A stretch of DNA of 64,000 nucleotides from contig NZ_JBNHEQ010000249.1 of NCBI RefSeq assembly GCF_050016015.1, forward strand, positions 20,354-84,353. Reading direction: 5' to 3'. The notes below the pieces were generated by a model. That model searched no databases, was not told the origin of the DNA, and saw only the letters and a list, made by a program, of their open reading frames with translations. A program made the translations under genes and the position numbers. Each line of letters starts with the position of its first letter. Positions within the stretch are counted from its first letter, which is position 1. This DNA is from Trichodesmium sp002260545 (GTDB lineage: Bacteria > Cyanobacteriota > Cyanobacteriia > Cyanobacteriales > Microcoleaceae). Below are positions 9,062-17,183 of the stretch, piece after piece.

Positions 9062-9708
9062 TTTTTTATTTATAGCAGTTTTCACATATAGCAATCCTAA
9101 ATAGGTTGTAATATAATGTCCGCTGGTATCGGAGCGTGTAAAAGTTGGGGAAAGAGCTACCATTAGTAAAGTTTTTCCTTCTTCTTTCTTCCTTCTTCCT
9201 TCTTCCTTCTTCCTTCTTCCTTCTTCCTTCTTCCTTACCTTCCCTATACAAGACCGATGCTACCGGACATGATATAATATTTGATTGTAGGGGTTTGGTC
9301 TCCAAACCCACCTAGGGTTGCTGATTAACTCTCAAAGCATTTATAAATAAAGCTTTTAGCCTTTTTAGAACGAAAAAACTGCCAGCTTTTCGGTCTTTAG
9401 AGCTGTAAAAAGTTAGCACTTTGATCAGACAAGATTCAATCTCCCAAACCTCCCCACACTTCCCACACTCTGCTGTTTTCAGCAAACCCCAAGTAAAAAT
9501 AGTAAAAATAGGGTTTGGAGACCAAACCCCTACAGTTTTTTTCACAAATCAAATCCCCTTGCGCGTGGAGTGTTATAAGAAACCGGGTTTATGGGAGGTA
9601 GATGTTAGTATGGTGAGGTATTTAGTACAAACCCGGTTTTTATGCTTTTTGATGCTGATAGATTTTTTGGAGCGCTAAAGCGCAACTACAAACAAAGACT
9701 TTAGCTTT
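9062..9708. other. Repeat-rich spacer between flavodoxin and TPR genes
   Basis: About 650 bp with no gene. It contains a TTCTTCC heptanucleotide run (about 9178-9235), two GGGTTTGGNNNCCAAACCC palindromes (near 9290 and 9511) and an AGAAACCGGGTTT...AACCCGGTTT inverted pair (about 9579-9645) that recurs at 11313-11375. Confidence 0.7.
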
Positions 9709-10638
9709 TTAACCAATAGCAATTTGATTAGATGATAACAGCCATTTTTGTAATCCATTAATCAACGCTTGAGTGTGATGATAAGCTGCCATATTGCCTC
9801 GATCGCCAAAACATTTGGCAGCAGCTTGTAAATCTTGAATTGCTGCTTGATAAAGTCCGGACTCTTGACGCAATAACCCTCGGTTTAAATATGCTTGAGC
9901 TTCATGGGGATTAAGTTTTAGAGTTTTACTAAAATCTGCCATTGCTGCTTCAATGTTTCCCATCTTGCTACAAACACAAGCTCTGTTATAATAAGCTCTG
10001 GAGTTACCAGCATCTATAGAAATAGCATAACTAAAATCTGCTTTTGCTTTGTGCATATTTTTTGACATTAAATATGCTAGACCTCTTTCATTATAAATAT
10101 CTGCTTGATTAAAATTAGCATCTTGTTGAGTATTTGCTAAAATTAAGTTATAGTCTGCTATTGCTTCCTGATAATTATTCAGTTCAAAATTAGCTAATCC
10201 TCGGTTGTATAAAGCACGAAAATCATTATCGTTTTGGTTAAGCACTTGAGTATATTCTACAATTGCCTGTTGGTAATTACCGATTTCGTAGTAAGCTAAA
10301 CCTATATTGAGATTTGCTTCTATATTTTCTGGATTAATTTTTATTGCTTCGGTGCAGTCAGCGATCGCTTGCTCATATTTTCCCAATTGAAGATAAACTA
10401 AACATCTATTACTATAAGCACTGGCAAAGTTAGAATTAAATTCTATTGCTTTGGTAAAATTCTCAACTGCTTGCTTATAGTTTTGATTTTTAGTATTAGC
10501 TATACCTTTGGTAAAGACTTTTTTAGCATTGCCGATATCTGAGTTAGCAGTTGCAATTTTCATCGGTGGCAAAAATGAGAAAAATAATACTGTAACGACT
10601 ATACTAATACTGAGTAGAAATCGATAAAAGCTATTCAT
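9709..10638 (-). CDS. Secreted or anchored TPR-repeat protein
   Basis: A 309-residue protein with an N-terminal hydrophobic signal segment (residues 8-25, Met start followed by a basic residue) and then about seven tetratricopeptide repeats. Typical repeat signatures are A-x-x-x-Y-x-N-R-G and L-x-P, for example AYSNRCLVYLQLGKYEQAI and RALYNRGLANFELNNYQEAI. TPR arrays are protein-interaction scaffolds, and the signal suggests the periplasm or lumen. It follows cytochrome c6 on the same strand but is separated from it by a long hairpin, so co-transcription is doubtful. The partner is unknown. Confidence 0.9.
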   Translation of the reverse strand: MNSFYRFLLSISIVVTVLFFSFLPPMKIATANSDIGNAKKVFTKGIANTKNQNYKQAVENFTKAIEFNSNFASAYSNRCLVYLQLGKYEQAIADCTEAIKINPENIEANLNIGLAYYEIGNYQQAIVEYTQVLNQNDNDFRALYNRGLANFELNNYQEAIADYNLILANTQQDANFNQADIYNERGLAYLMSKNMHKAKADFSYAISIDAGNSRAYYNRACVCSKMGNIEAAMADFSKTLKLNPHEAQAYLNRGLLRQESGLYQAAIQDLQAAAKCFGDRGNMAAYHHTQALINGLQKWLLSSNQIAIG

Positions 10639-10672
10639 TTGTCACCGTATATATTTACTTCAAATACTAATA

Positions 10673-10730
10673 TTGGGGTGAATACATAGAGCTATAGATT
10701 TATTGTATCTAGCTCTAATTTTCACCCCAA
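10673..10730. terminator. Long interrupted hairpin between petJ and the TPR gene
   Basis: The outer arms TTGGGGTGAA (10673-10682) and TTCACCCCAA (10721-10730) are a perfect 10-bp inverted repeat. Inside them, AGAGCTA and TAGCTCT (10688-10694 and 10710-10716) form a second 7-bp stem. It lies 90 bp after petJ and 35 bp before the TPR gene on the minus strand. A terminator or a dispersed palindrome are both possible; no clean T-run follows. Confidence 0.5.
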
Positions 10731-10819
10731 CTATCAAGGAATATATTATCAAGATGAGAAAGGTTTCATTTGTAAAGTAGAAAACTTTTCTCTCCTATCT
10801 TTTCCTAATTTGATATTAA

Positions 10820-11152
10820 TTATTTCCAGCCTTTGTCAGCTTGAGCTAGAACATAAGCTGCAACATCTTCAATAGAAGCTGTTCCGAGCCTTTTGAAGTT
10901 TGGCATAGCATTCTTACCATTTGTTACCTGGTAGATAATTTTATCTGCACTATACATACCATATTTTTCTAAATCTGCTTTACTTAGAGTCTTTGTTGGG
11001 TTAATGGTATTCTTGCCTCCTAAATGGCAAGCGTTACAATTACCTTGAAATATCTGCTTTCCATGAGCTAGATCGGCAGCTAAAGCTGGAGGTTGTACTG
11101 CAACAACAACAAACGCTATGGCTAATAGCACAATGGATAGTAATTTTTTCAT
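10820..11152 (-). CDS. petJ: Cytochrome c6
   Basis: A 110-residue precursor of the soluble lumenal haem protein that carries electrons from cytochrome b6f to photosystem I when copper is scarce. The signal peptide ends at PALA (about residue 25) and leaves an 85-residue mature protein. Haem attachment CNACH is at 39-43 and the axial methionine in NAMPNF is Met83. It is next to plastocyanin, which does the same job with copper, and is followed by a PetR/PetP-like regulator pair. An 11-bp palindrome shared with the plastocyanin upstream region lies 84 bp ahead of the start. Confidence 0.97.
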   Translation of the reverse strand: MKKLLSIVLLAIAFVVVAVQPPALAADLAHGKQIFQGNCNACHLGGKNTINPTKTLSKADLEKYGMYSADKIIYQVTNGKNAMPNFKRLGTASIEDVAAYVLAQADKGWK

Positions 11153-11719
11153 TTGTTCTCCTCTCTCAACACAAATACAGATAATGATTAAATCTGCGTT
11201 TCCTATTCTGAATTAAGTCGGGCATTACGTCAAACGACAGGCTGTCAAACATAAAAATTAAATTATAAAAATTAAATTAATGATTATCAAAAAGTTTTTT
11301 TGGAGACTGATAAGAAACCGGGTTTATATTAGATATTCAACAAAACTAACATTTACCCGCACAAACCCGGTTTCTGTGTTGATACTAATACTACGGAATT
11401 TGATATTATTTGTACTAAGATTTTAAGGTTACTTAATTAAAATGACTATCCTCCCCCTAAAATACTTAACTTTTAGAGAGAGGAATATTTAATAGTCTTC
11501 AATTTCAACTTTAATTAGTTAAGGGTTTTACAGTTTCCATTAACTATGAAATATCTCCAAAAATTATAAGGACGTTCTATAGAACGTCCCTAAAGTTTTT
11601 TTCCAAATAAATATTTATGATTAGGCGAAGACAGAGATATTGTTGTCATCCCTAATAACAATAAACCAAGATCAACCTAACTTAGTTTCAGTGTGTGATG
11701 TGTTAGTTAAGTTTTGCTA
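11153..11719. other. petJ upstream region and petE downstream spacer
   Basis: This 567-bp stretch contains the petJ promoter region, an AGAAACCGGGTTT/AAACCCGGTTTCT inverted pair (11313-11375) and a perfect 20-bp palindrome GGACGTTCTA/TAGAACGTCC (11570-11589) followed by a T-run. The last could end petE transcripts on one strand. No gene is seen. Confidence 0.6.
11236..11246. promoter_or_regulatory. Candidate PetR operator upstream of petJ
   Basis: The sequence GACAGGCTGTC is an 11-bp palindrome 84 bp upstream of the petJ start. The same GACA-N3-TGTC pattern is found 60 bp upstream of petE. BlaI-type repressors bind short inverted repeats, so this pair is a plausible shared operator. Binding is an inference from the shared sequence and gene context. 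Confidence 0.5.
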
Positions 11720-12121
11720 TTATTTAACAATTAGATGGCCAACCATACCTGCACCACGGTGAGGAGTACAGAAGAACTCATAATCACCAGCCTTAGCATC
11801 TGCTGGGATATTTACATCAAAGCTCTCTCCAGCTTTATATGCCAACTTGTTGTGGGAAAGTGATTTTGACAGATTTGAATCTGGTGAATTAGCAGGATTG
11901 AACATTACATTATGAGGTGCAAGCATACCATTCTTAAATGTAACTGTATCACCTGGTTTAACATTTACTTGTTTGGGACTAAATTGTAGTCCACCAGCAC
12001 CCATTGTTACTTCGTAGTTTGCTGCTTCTGCTGGATTAGAGAATACTAGACTACCGATAACTAGACTAACTACGCAAGCTAGCACTGCTACAGACTTGGA
12101 AAGTGAAGAGATAAAACGCAT
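11720..12121 (-). CDS. petE: Plastocyanin
   Basis: A 133-residue precursor of the lumenal copper protein that shuttles electrons from cytochrome b6f to photosystem I. The signal peptide ends at AEA (residues 31-33). The copper ligands are all present: His70 (LAPHNV), Cys118 (FFCTPH), His121 and Met126 (GAGMVG). The mature length of about 100 residues is normal. The gene stands between petJ and the regulator/protease pair. An 11-bp palindrome like the one before petJ lies 60 bp upstream. Confidence 0.97.
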   Translation of the reverse strand: MRFISSLSKSVAVLACVVSLVIGSLVFSNPAEAANYEVTMGAGGLQFSPKQVNVKPGDTVTFKNGMLAPHNVMFNPANSPDSNLSKSLSHNKLAYKAGESFDVNIPADAKAGDYEFFCTPHRGAGMVGHLIVK

Positions 12122-12180
12122 CCTTAACTCCTGTTTTTTTTAGATTATTCTTTATCTACGAAGTAATTATACATGAATAA

Positions 12181-12191
12181 GACAGATTGTC
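12181..12191. promoter_or_regulatory. Candidate PetR operator upstream of petE
   Basis: GACAGATTGTC has perfect 4-bp arms and matches GACAGGCTGTC upstream of petJ at nine of eleven positions. A wider weak symmetry, ATGAA (12173-12177) and TTCAT (12196-12200), surrounds it. The site is a candidate for control by the PetR-like protein encoded at 12746. Confidence 0.5.
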
Positions 12192-12272
12192 ATAGTTCAT
12201 AAAAATATAGTCAAATATGACATATCTCTATGTATGCAGGCGTTACCCTGACTGGGTGAACTACAACACCAC

Positions 12273-12313
12273 GCCAGTTGCTTCAAGTCGGGAGACCCGC
12301 CCAACGCACTGGC
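12273..12313. other. Structured GC-richer segment, possible mobile-element remnant
   Basis: Outer arms GCCAGT (12273-12278) and ACTGGC (12308-12313) enclose a perfect inner hairpin, CGGG-AGA-CCCG (12289-12299). The composition contrasts with the AT-rich surroundings. It resembles structured ends of IS200/IS605-type elements, but I see no tnpA or tnpB remnant, so the origin is uncertain. The rest of 12192-12745 holds no credible gene. Confidence 0.4.
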
Positions 12314-12745
12314 TTCTCTATCTCATAGTCAAAGACATTTGAGACTGCTTTTCTTTTACCTCTTTGGGTGATTATCTCCCTGATTCAATTTCTGCTTGGT
12401 CATAAAACAGAGGCTTGGACATAGGTTCTTATGTATCTAGAGGTAGCGTGTCAGTCCAGGAATTTCACCCTATTGAAGTCAGATCATTGACTCTTGAGGC
12501 TATTTGATTTTCTATAATCACAGATATTATTAAATTATCTCAACAGTCACCCAAATTTCTGGAGACCATATGACTATATTTATGTACAACCTTTATTATA
12601 CTTAAATAATTTGCCAGAAGAACAAGAAATTTTTATAGCAATTGCTTGGGTTAGCAAGTCCTCAAACTCTCAAAGAGAATTTAACTTCTGACTTCCAAAC
12701 TTTAGCTCTAACTAAGGAAAGAAAAAATTGAAAAACTAAAAAAAT

Positions 12746-13168
12746 ATGAGTCCTCTACCAAATTACCGTCCCCAACAAATGTCCCTTGGTCCTCTGGAAA
12801 CAGAAATTTTGAATATTGTTTGGAAATTAGGTTGTGCCACAGTTAAACAGGTACATGAACATATTCTGGCTGACCCTGACCGGGAATTAGCTTATACTTC
12901 AGTCACAACTGTTTTACGTCGCCTAACTCAAAAAGGCTGGTTGGTTTGTGATGAAAGTGGCCGTGCTTTTGTGTGGCGACCTTTAATTTCTCGTCGAGAA
13001 GCTCAAATGTTGAGAGCGCACAAACAATTAAATCAATTTCTGGAAGTAGGAAATCCTGATGTGGTGGCCGCTTTTGCCGATAGTTTGGACTCTGCTAGTA
13101 TAGAACAAATAGAGGCGATCGCCGAGAAGCTAAAAGCTATACGCAAAGCTAGGGAGGAGGAAAAATAA
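12746..13168 (+). CDS. petR: BlaI/MecI-family transcriptional regulator (PetR-like)
   Basis: A 140-residue DNA-binding protein. The winged helix occupies about residues 14-85 (LGPLETEILNIVWKLG, then TSVTTVLRRLTQKGWL), followed by a helical dimerisation tail. In Synechocystis the BlaI-type PetR sets the plastocyanin/cytochrome c6 balance and is removed by the protease PetP when copper is present. Here the gene lies beside petE and petJ and overlaps the protease gene by one base (TAATG). Family and operon are seen in the sequence; the PetR identity is inferred from context. Confidence 0.85.
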   Translation: MSPLPNYRPQQMSLGPLETEILNIVWKLGCATVKQVHEHILADPDRELAYTSVTTVLRRLTQKGWLVCDESGRAFVWRPLISRREAQMLRAHKQLNQFLEVGNPDVVAAFADSLDSASIEQIEAIAEKLKAIRKAREEEK

Positions 13169-14013
13169 TGCACTTAATTATTATATTTTTGGCTCTAGGT
13201 TTAGCTTATGGTCTGAGATGTGTGGATTTTTTCATTTCTCCTCATTGGTTAGTCCGTTGGCAGCGCTCTTTACTATTATTTATTTCTCCGCCCTTACTTT
13301 TAATCGCAACGGCCATTGCAGTGATTTGTATGGGGCCTCAAGGAGAAATGTTGGGATTCTCAACTGGATGGGTTAGTTATGTATTGGCCTGGGGTTTTTG
13401 CGGATGGACAGTTATTTGGGGTTTGATTTTAGGTTATCAAGGCTGGCGGTCTGTACAAAAGGTTGATGATTATCCTCAAATAAATATTAAAGGTAAGTCT
13501 GTATTTTTACTTGATAATCCAATTTTATTTAGTGCGCAAATAGGGTTTTGGAATTCTAAGTTAGTTGTTAGTAAAGGTCTTGTAGAAAGATTAAACTCCG
13601 AGCAACTTTATGCAGTTTTAAATCACGAACAAGCTCACTATTATTATCGAGATACTTTTTGGTTTTTCTGGTTAGGTTGGTTGGGAAAAATAGTTCCTTT
13701 TTTACCAAATACGGAAGTTCTATGGCAGGAACTTTTGACTCTACGAGAAATTCGTGCAGACCAGTGGGCAAAAAAACAAGTAGATGGGTTATTGTTGGCG
13801 GAGACTTTGTTATTAATGGTGAGCGATCGCTTCACTGAAACAAATAACTTTTATGCAGCATTTAGTTGTACAACTCCCCCGAACCGTTTGACAGAAAGAA
13901 TAGATTACTTATTAGCAGAACCAGATTTTTCTATACAGCGAAATAATTACTGGTTTTGGAGTTGGATATTGTTGAATTTTTTACCTTTAATTAGTATGTT
14001 CTTTCATCATTGA
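13168..14013 (+). CDS. petP: BlaR1/M56-type membrane metalloprotease (PetP-like)
   Basis: A 281-residue membrane protease with hydrophobic segments near residues 1-20, 32-55, 67-90 and 256-278, and a zinc site HEQAH (about 152-156) in LNHEQAHYYYRD. A downstream LREIRADQWA stretch probably supplies the third zinc ligand. It has no penicillin-binding sensor domain, as in other cyanobacterial relatives. PetP of Synechocystis degrades PetR in response to copper, and the one-base overlap with the upstream regulator supports the same function. The copper-sensing residues are not obvious. Confidence 0.85.
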   Translation: MHLIIIFLALGLAYGLRCVDFFISPHWLVRWQRSLLLFISPPLLLIATAIAVICMGPQGEMLGFSTGWVSYVLAWGFCGWTVIWGLILGYQGWRSVQKVDDYPQINIKGKSVFLLDNPILFSAQIGFWNSKLVVSKGLVERLNSEQLYAVLNHEQAHYYYRDTFWFFWLGWLGKIVPFLPNTEVLWQELLTLREIRADQWAKKQVDGLLLAETLLLMVSDRFTETNNFYAAFSCTTPPNRLTERIDYLLAEPDFSIQRNNYWFWSWILLNFLPLISMFFHH

Positions 14014-14359
14014 CATCCTGCTCCACAAAACCTGTTGGTCGTAATGAGTAAAATACGTTGTACTGCATCAGTCCTCGTAAGCTATATTGGTAATATATTA
14101 TGCAAAATTTGCTACAGAAAATTGCAGATATATAAGGTATACAAAGGTATATACAAGTTTTCAATAAAACCTGAAAAGGTCGGGTGGCGTCAAAAAAGGC
14201 GTTGCTGAAACACGGTATGAAATTCCTAAATTTATAATAGACCTTTCCGATAATTAATTTCAAACCTTTGTAAGACTTGGGTAAAAACTTAATTTCCGGA
14301 GATGTCTAATGTATAAATCAGATCTGTTTCTTGTTTAACTGGCGTGGAAGTATAGCTAT
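14014..14359. other. Spacer with decayed repeat fragments
   Basis: The first 70 bp resemble the right half of the 28944-29058 element (TGCTCC...AAACCTGTTGGTCG...GCATCAGTCCT) in diverged form. A GGCGTTGCTGAA segment near 14200 looks like an insertion-sequence end, but no transposase is present. GGAGATGTCTA at 14299 is a motif repeated elsewhere in the window. Confidence 0.4.
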
Positions 14360-15622
14360 ATGAAAAACTTTGTTGCCAGTGATTTTTCAATTTTAATAGT
14401 TGACTATCATCCAGAAAATCTTAAACTATTAGGAAATGTTTTAGTCAAGGCAGGCTATAACCTAAATTTTGCTACAAATTGTCAAGAAGCTAGACAGAAA
14501 ATTAGTCATTTACACCCAAACCTAATTCTGTTTGATTTGAAAGTAGCAGAAGATAATGGATGTGGGGTATGTCATCAACTTCAAGAGGATTTAAAACATC
14601 AACATATCCCAATGATTTTTATGACTGTCAATAAAGAACGAAAATATTTGAATTATAATTTTGAGTTAGGAGTAATTGATTATCTACAAAAACCGTTTGA
14701 CTATGAAGAAGTTTTAGCTAAGGTAAAAACTCATTTAATTATCAAACAAAAATCTGATGAGTTAAAGGAAAGTGAAGCTAAATTAAATACAATAATTACT
14801 CATCTGTATGATGGTATTTTAATTATCGATCGACATGGAGTAGTGAAATTTGCTAATCCAGCAGCAGCAAGAATATTTGGTCAACCTTTAGAAGCACTTT
14901 TAAACCATAGTTTGGGCATACCAATATTAACTTCTGACAAAGCACTATTAGACTTTATTCATCCCAATGGTAAATTAGGGGTAGCAGAAATAACTGTAGG
15001 AAAAACAGAATGGCAGGGAGAAACTGTTGATATTATCTGCTTAAGAGATGTTAGCGATCGCCAAAAAGTTATGGAAGAATTAGAAGTAGCTTTAACTAAA
15101 CAAAAAGAATTATCTGAAGAATTAGAAAAACAGGCGACAACAGATGGGTTAACAAACATTTATAACCGTCGTCAAATTATGAAATTAGCTGCACAAGAGT
15201 TTGACCGATCTATTCGTTATCAACATCCTTTTTCTATATTAATGATGGATATTGATAAATTCAAAATAATTAATGATACTTACGGACATCAAATAGGCGA
15301 TCGAGTGATTATTGAAATGGTTAAAGCGGTATTAAAAAATATCCGTAAAGTAGATATTTTGGGGCGTTTGGGAGGAGATGAATTTATGGCTATCCTACCA
15401 GAAACTAATCAGAAGCAAGCAGTAGAAGTAGCAGAAAGGATATGCTTGGGTATGAGAGAGATAGAAATTACATTTGAAGCAGAGATAATTAAAGTTTACA
15501 CAAGTATTGGCGTAGCAAGTTACAGTGAAGAAATAATAAATTTAGAGGACATGATTAGTTATGCCGACAAGGCGTTGTATCAAGCTAAAAGAGGAGGCCG
15601 TAATCAATTTTGTACTGTATAA
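14360..15622 (+). CDS. Response regulator diguanylate cyclase (REC-PAS-GGDEF)
   Basis: A 420-residue cytoplasmic protein. The receiver (about 10-128) has the acceptor Asp in LILFDLKVAED. A PAS domain (about 140-230) follows, then a coiled segment and a GGDEF domain (about 262-418) with an intact GRLGGDEFMAIL active site, so it should make cyclic di-GMP from GTP. No RxxD inhibitory site is evident five residues ahead of the motif. No cognate kinase is adjacent, although a histidine kinase lies at 17184. Cyclic di-GMP commonly controls motility and attachment in cyanobacteria. Confidence 0.93.
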   Translation: MKNFVASDFSILIVDYHPENLKLLGNVLVKAGYNLNFATNCQEARQKISHLHPNLILFDLKVAEDNGCGVCHQLQEDLKHQHIPMIFMTVNKERKYLNYNFELGVIDYLQKPFDYEEVLAKVKTHLIIKQKSDELKESEAKLNTIITHLYDGILIIDRHGVVKFANPAAARIFGQPLEALLNHSLGIPILTSDKALLDFIHPNGKLGVAEITVGKTEWQGETVDIICLRDVSDRQKVMEELEVALTKQKELSEELEKQATTDGLTNIYNRRQIMKLAAQEFDRSIRYQHPFSILMMDIDKFKIINDTYGHQIGDRVIIEMVKAVLKNIRKVDILGRLGGDEFMAILPETNQKQAVEVAERICLGMREIEITFEAEIIKVYTSIGVASYSEEIINLEDMISYADKALYQAKRGGRNQFCTV

Positions 15623-15727
15623 CTAATTAGGGTTTACTGAATAAATATAGAACTTTATTGGTAGTATGAATAAAAAATTTGCCCTGAGTTACATAAAATT
15701 ACACGCTAAAAGAAAAAGGGGGTTTTT

Positions 15728-16069
15728 ATGTCCTGGGATAGCTATATCGACAATTTAATTGGCCAAACTAAAGATGCTTCAGGAAATACTCATGCTGACA
15801 AAGCTTGTATTATTGGTCTTGATGGCGGTGCTAAGTGGACTACAGATGCTCATCCTCATGCTCTGAAACTTTCGACTGGGGAAACTGTAAATATTGCTGG
15901 GTGCTTTAAATCCAAAGATTTTTCTGAATTTATGGCTAGTGGTATTGTTGCTGAAGGTGTGGAATACCAATTTCTCAGAGAAGAAGATGGGAAAGTAGTG
16001 TTTGGGAAAAAGAAATACGAAGGTGCAATTACGCTTCAGGCATCCAAAACAGCTATCTTCAATAATTAA
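15728..16069 (+). CDS. Eukaryote-type profilin, C-terminally shortened
   Basis: A 113-residue protein of the profilin fold, best matching animal (invertebrate) profilins: SWDSYIDNLI at the N-terminus, KACIIGLDGG, CFKSKDFSEFMASGIV, YQFLREEDGKVVFGKKK and GAITLQASKTAI in the family order. The N-terminal aromatics used for polyproline binding (Trp3, Tyr6, Trp37) are present. The family is normally 125-140 residues; here the frame stops right after the KTAI strand, so the C-terminal helix is missing and the 3' end runs into an AATAATTAATAATTAA repeat. By hand count GC is 133/342, about 39%, not sharply different from its neighbours. There is no intron. An AGGGGG lies upstream. An actin-profilin pair is known in Microcystis aeruginosa PCC 7806; no actin gene is in this window. 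Confidence 0.88.
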   Translation: MSWDSYIDNLIGQTKDASGNTHADKACIIGLDGGAKWTTDAHPHALKLSTGETVNIAGCFKSKDFSEFMASGIVAEGVEYQFLREEDGKVVFGKKKYEGAITLQASKTAIFNN

Positions 16070-16173
16070 TAATTAATAATTAATTATTGAAAATAAGAGG
16101 ATTGGTTAAAAGGGAAATTTTTTTCTTTTTTCTCCTTGAAAGGAGAGGCTTTAAACCCTTATTTTTCCGTAAT
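16062..16173. repeat. Dispersed AT-rich repeat abutting the profilin 3' end
   Basis: The AATTAATAATTAAT stretch overlaps the profilin stop and continues into AAGAGGATTGG...CTCCTTGAAAGGAGAGGCTTTAAACCC, the family also seen at 8757 and 45908. Its insertion is the simplest explanation for the missing profilin C-terminus. Confidence 0.75.
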
Positions 16174-16482
16174 TGCCCATTGTCCCGAAGGCGGTCAACA
16201 AGGAAATACTAATATAGCACTACGCAAATAGGTTAGGACGTTTATAAATGCTCAAACGAGCGTCAGGGATTACTTTTGAATTTTGAATTTTGAATTTTGA
16301 CTTGCGCGTAGCGCTATAAAGGAGTGGCTGTAATTGCAGAGTATCTCGAAAGTATCGGTATGTAACCACCATGGTATAAGAGCAGCATGACTTAGGAAAT
16401 TGCCTCTACAACGGTTGTAGTCAAGGACTATCGCTATAAACAAATAGACTTTTTCAGCAAACTCCAATAAATAATAGTATAT
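16174..16482. other. Spacer between profilin and the GGCT-fold gene
   Basis: About 300 bp without a credible gene. A TTTTGAATTTTGAATTTTGA tract is present near 16274, a common low-complexity motif of this window. No promoter can be assigned. Confidence 0.4.
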
Positions 16483-17100
16483 CTACGCCGCAGCTAATAA
16501 TTTTTTGGGTCTTTTCTGATGCTGTAAACTGTACATATGTTCAAACAATTTCCAACAGTATTCTTCAGAAAGTCCACAAGTTATTGCACCTCGAAGTACA
16601 ACATTAAAATACCAATCATTAGGAGCTAGTTCCTGGGGTAATTTATCTACAACTACATAGGTATTAACTTCACTATATAATTTACCTTGACAAGATACTT
16701 CAATTTTTTCTGGTCGATAACCACCGCAGTGAATTTGTTTAATAAAATCGAACTTTACAGTCTCTCTTTCATCTAGGCGATCGCGCAACCTCAAAGGTAA
16801 ATTATAAAGCACTCCTTCCACAGTAGAATTTGGGCTTTTTACCACATCTAATGCTCCACAATTACGCTTTTCTGAATAACGATAAAATCCAAGTTTGTAT
16901 CCTTTAAGTTTCGCTGGACCAATAACATAGGGATGAGTATTTTCACCTAAAGTTCGTTTTAAATCAACAGGACACATACAGGAACCATAAGCAAAATAGT
17001 AAAACTTTTTCTCTTTAGAAATTAACTTGTTCATCTTAATTTTTGACTGGGGAATTTGAGTTAGTATATCTTTAATTCCAGAAATATTTAACTGGAACAT
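16483..17100 (-). CDS. Gamma-glutamylcyclotransferase-fold protein (AIG2/GGCT-like)
   Basis: A 205-residue soluble protein with the YFAYGSC motif that forms the glycine-rich substrate loop of the family, and a catalytic-type glutamate likely within the RLRDRLDERE region. Family members cleave gamma-glutamyl peptides or gamma-glutamylamines to 5-oxoproline, but many are uncharacterised. Met23 at 17034 is an equally plausible start, because the conserved region begins only at about residue 33. Only 83 bp separate it from the histidine kinase gene upstream on the same strand. Confidence 0.8.
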   Translation of the reverse strand: MFQLNISGIKDILTQIPQSKIKMNKLISKEKKFYYFAYGSCMCPVDLKRTLGENTHPYVIGPAKLKGYKLGFYRYSEKRNCGALDVVKSPNSTVEGVLYNLPLRLRDRLDERETVKFDFIKQIHCGGYRPEKIEVSCQGKLYSEVNTYVVVDKLPQELAPNDWYFNVVLRGAITCGLSEEYCWKLFEHMYSLQHQKRPKKLLAAA

Positions 17101-17183
17101 TATAAGGCAAGCTATGCCTAAAAAAATTACATCTTTTAAGCTTCGCTCAAATAATATTGAAATATTTTCGTTAGTAATAAATC

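Noticed and set aside
9066..9311. 81-codon minus-strand frame with a Glu/Lys/Arg-rich middle
   Set aside because: The charged stretch is the translated TTCTTCC heptad run.
12746..14013. Beta-lactam resistance sensor (BlaI/BlaR1)
   Set aside because: The protease lacks the penicillin-binding sensor domain, no beta-lactamase is near, and the plastocyanin and cytochrome c6 genes are adjacent.
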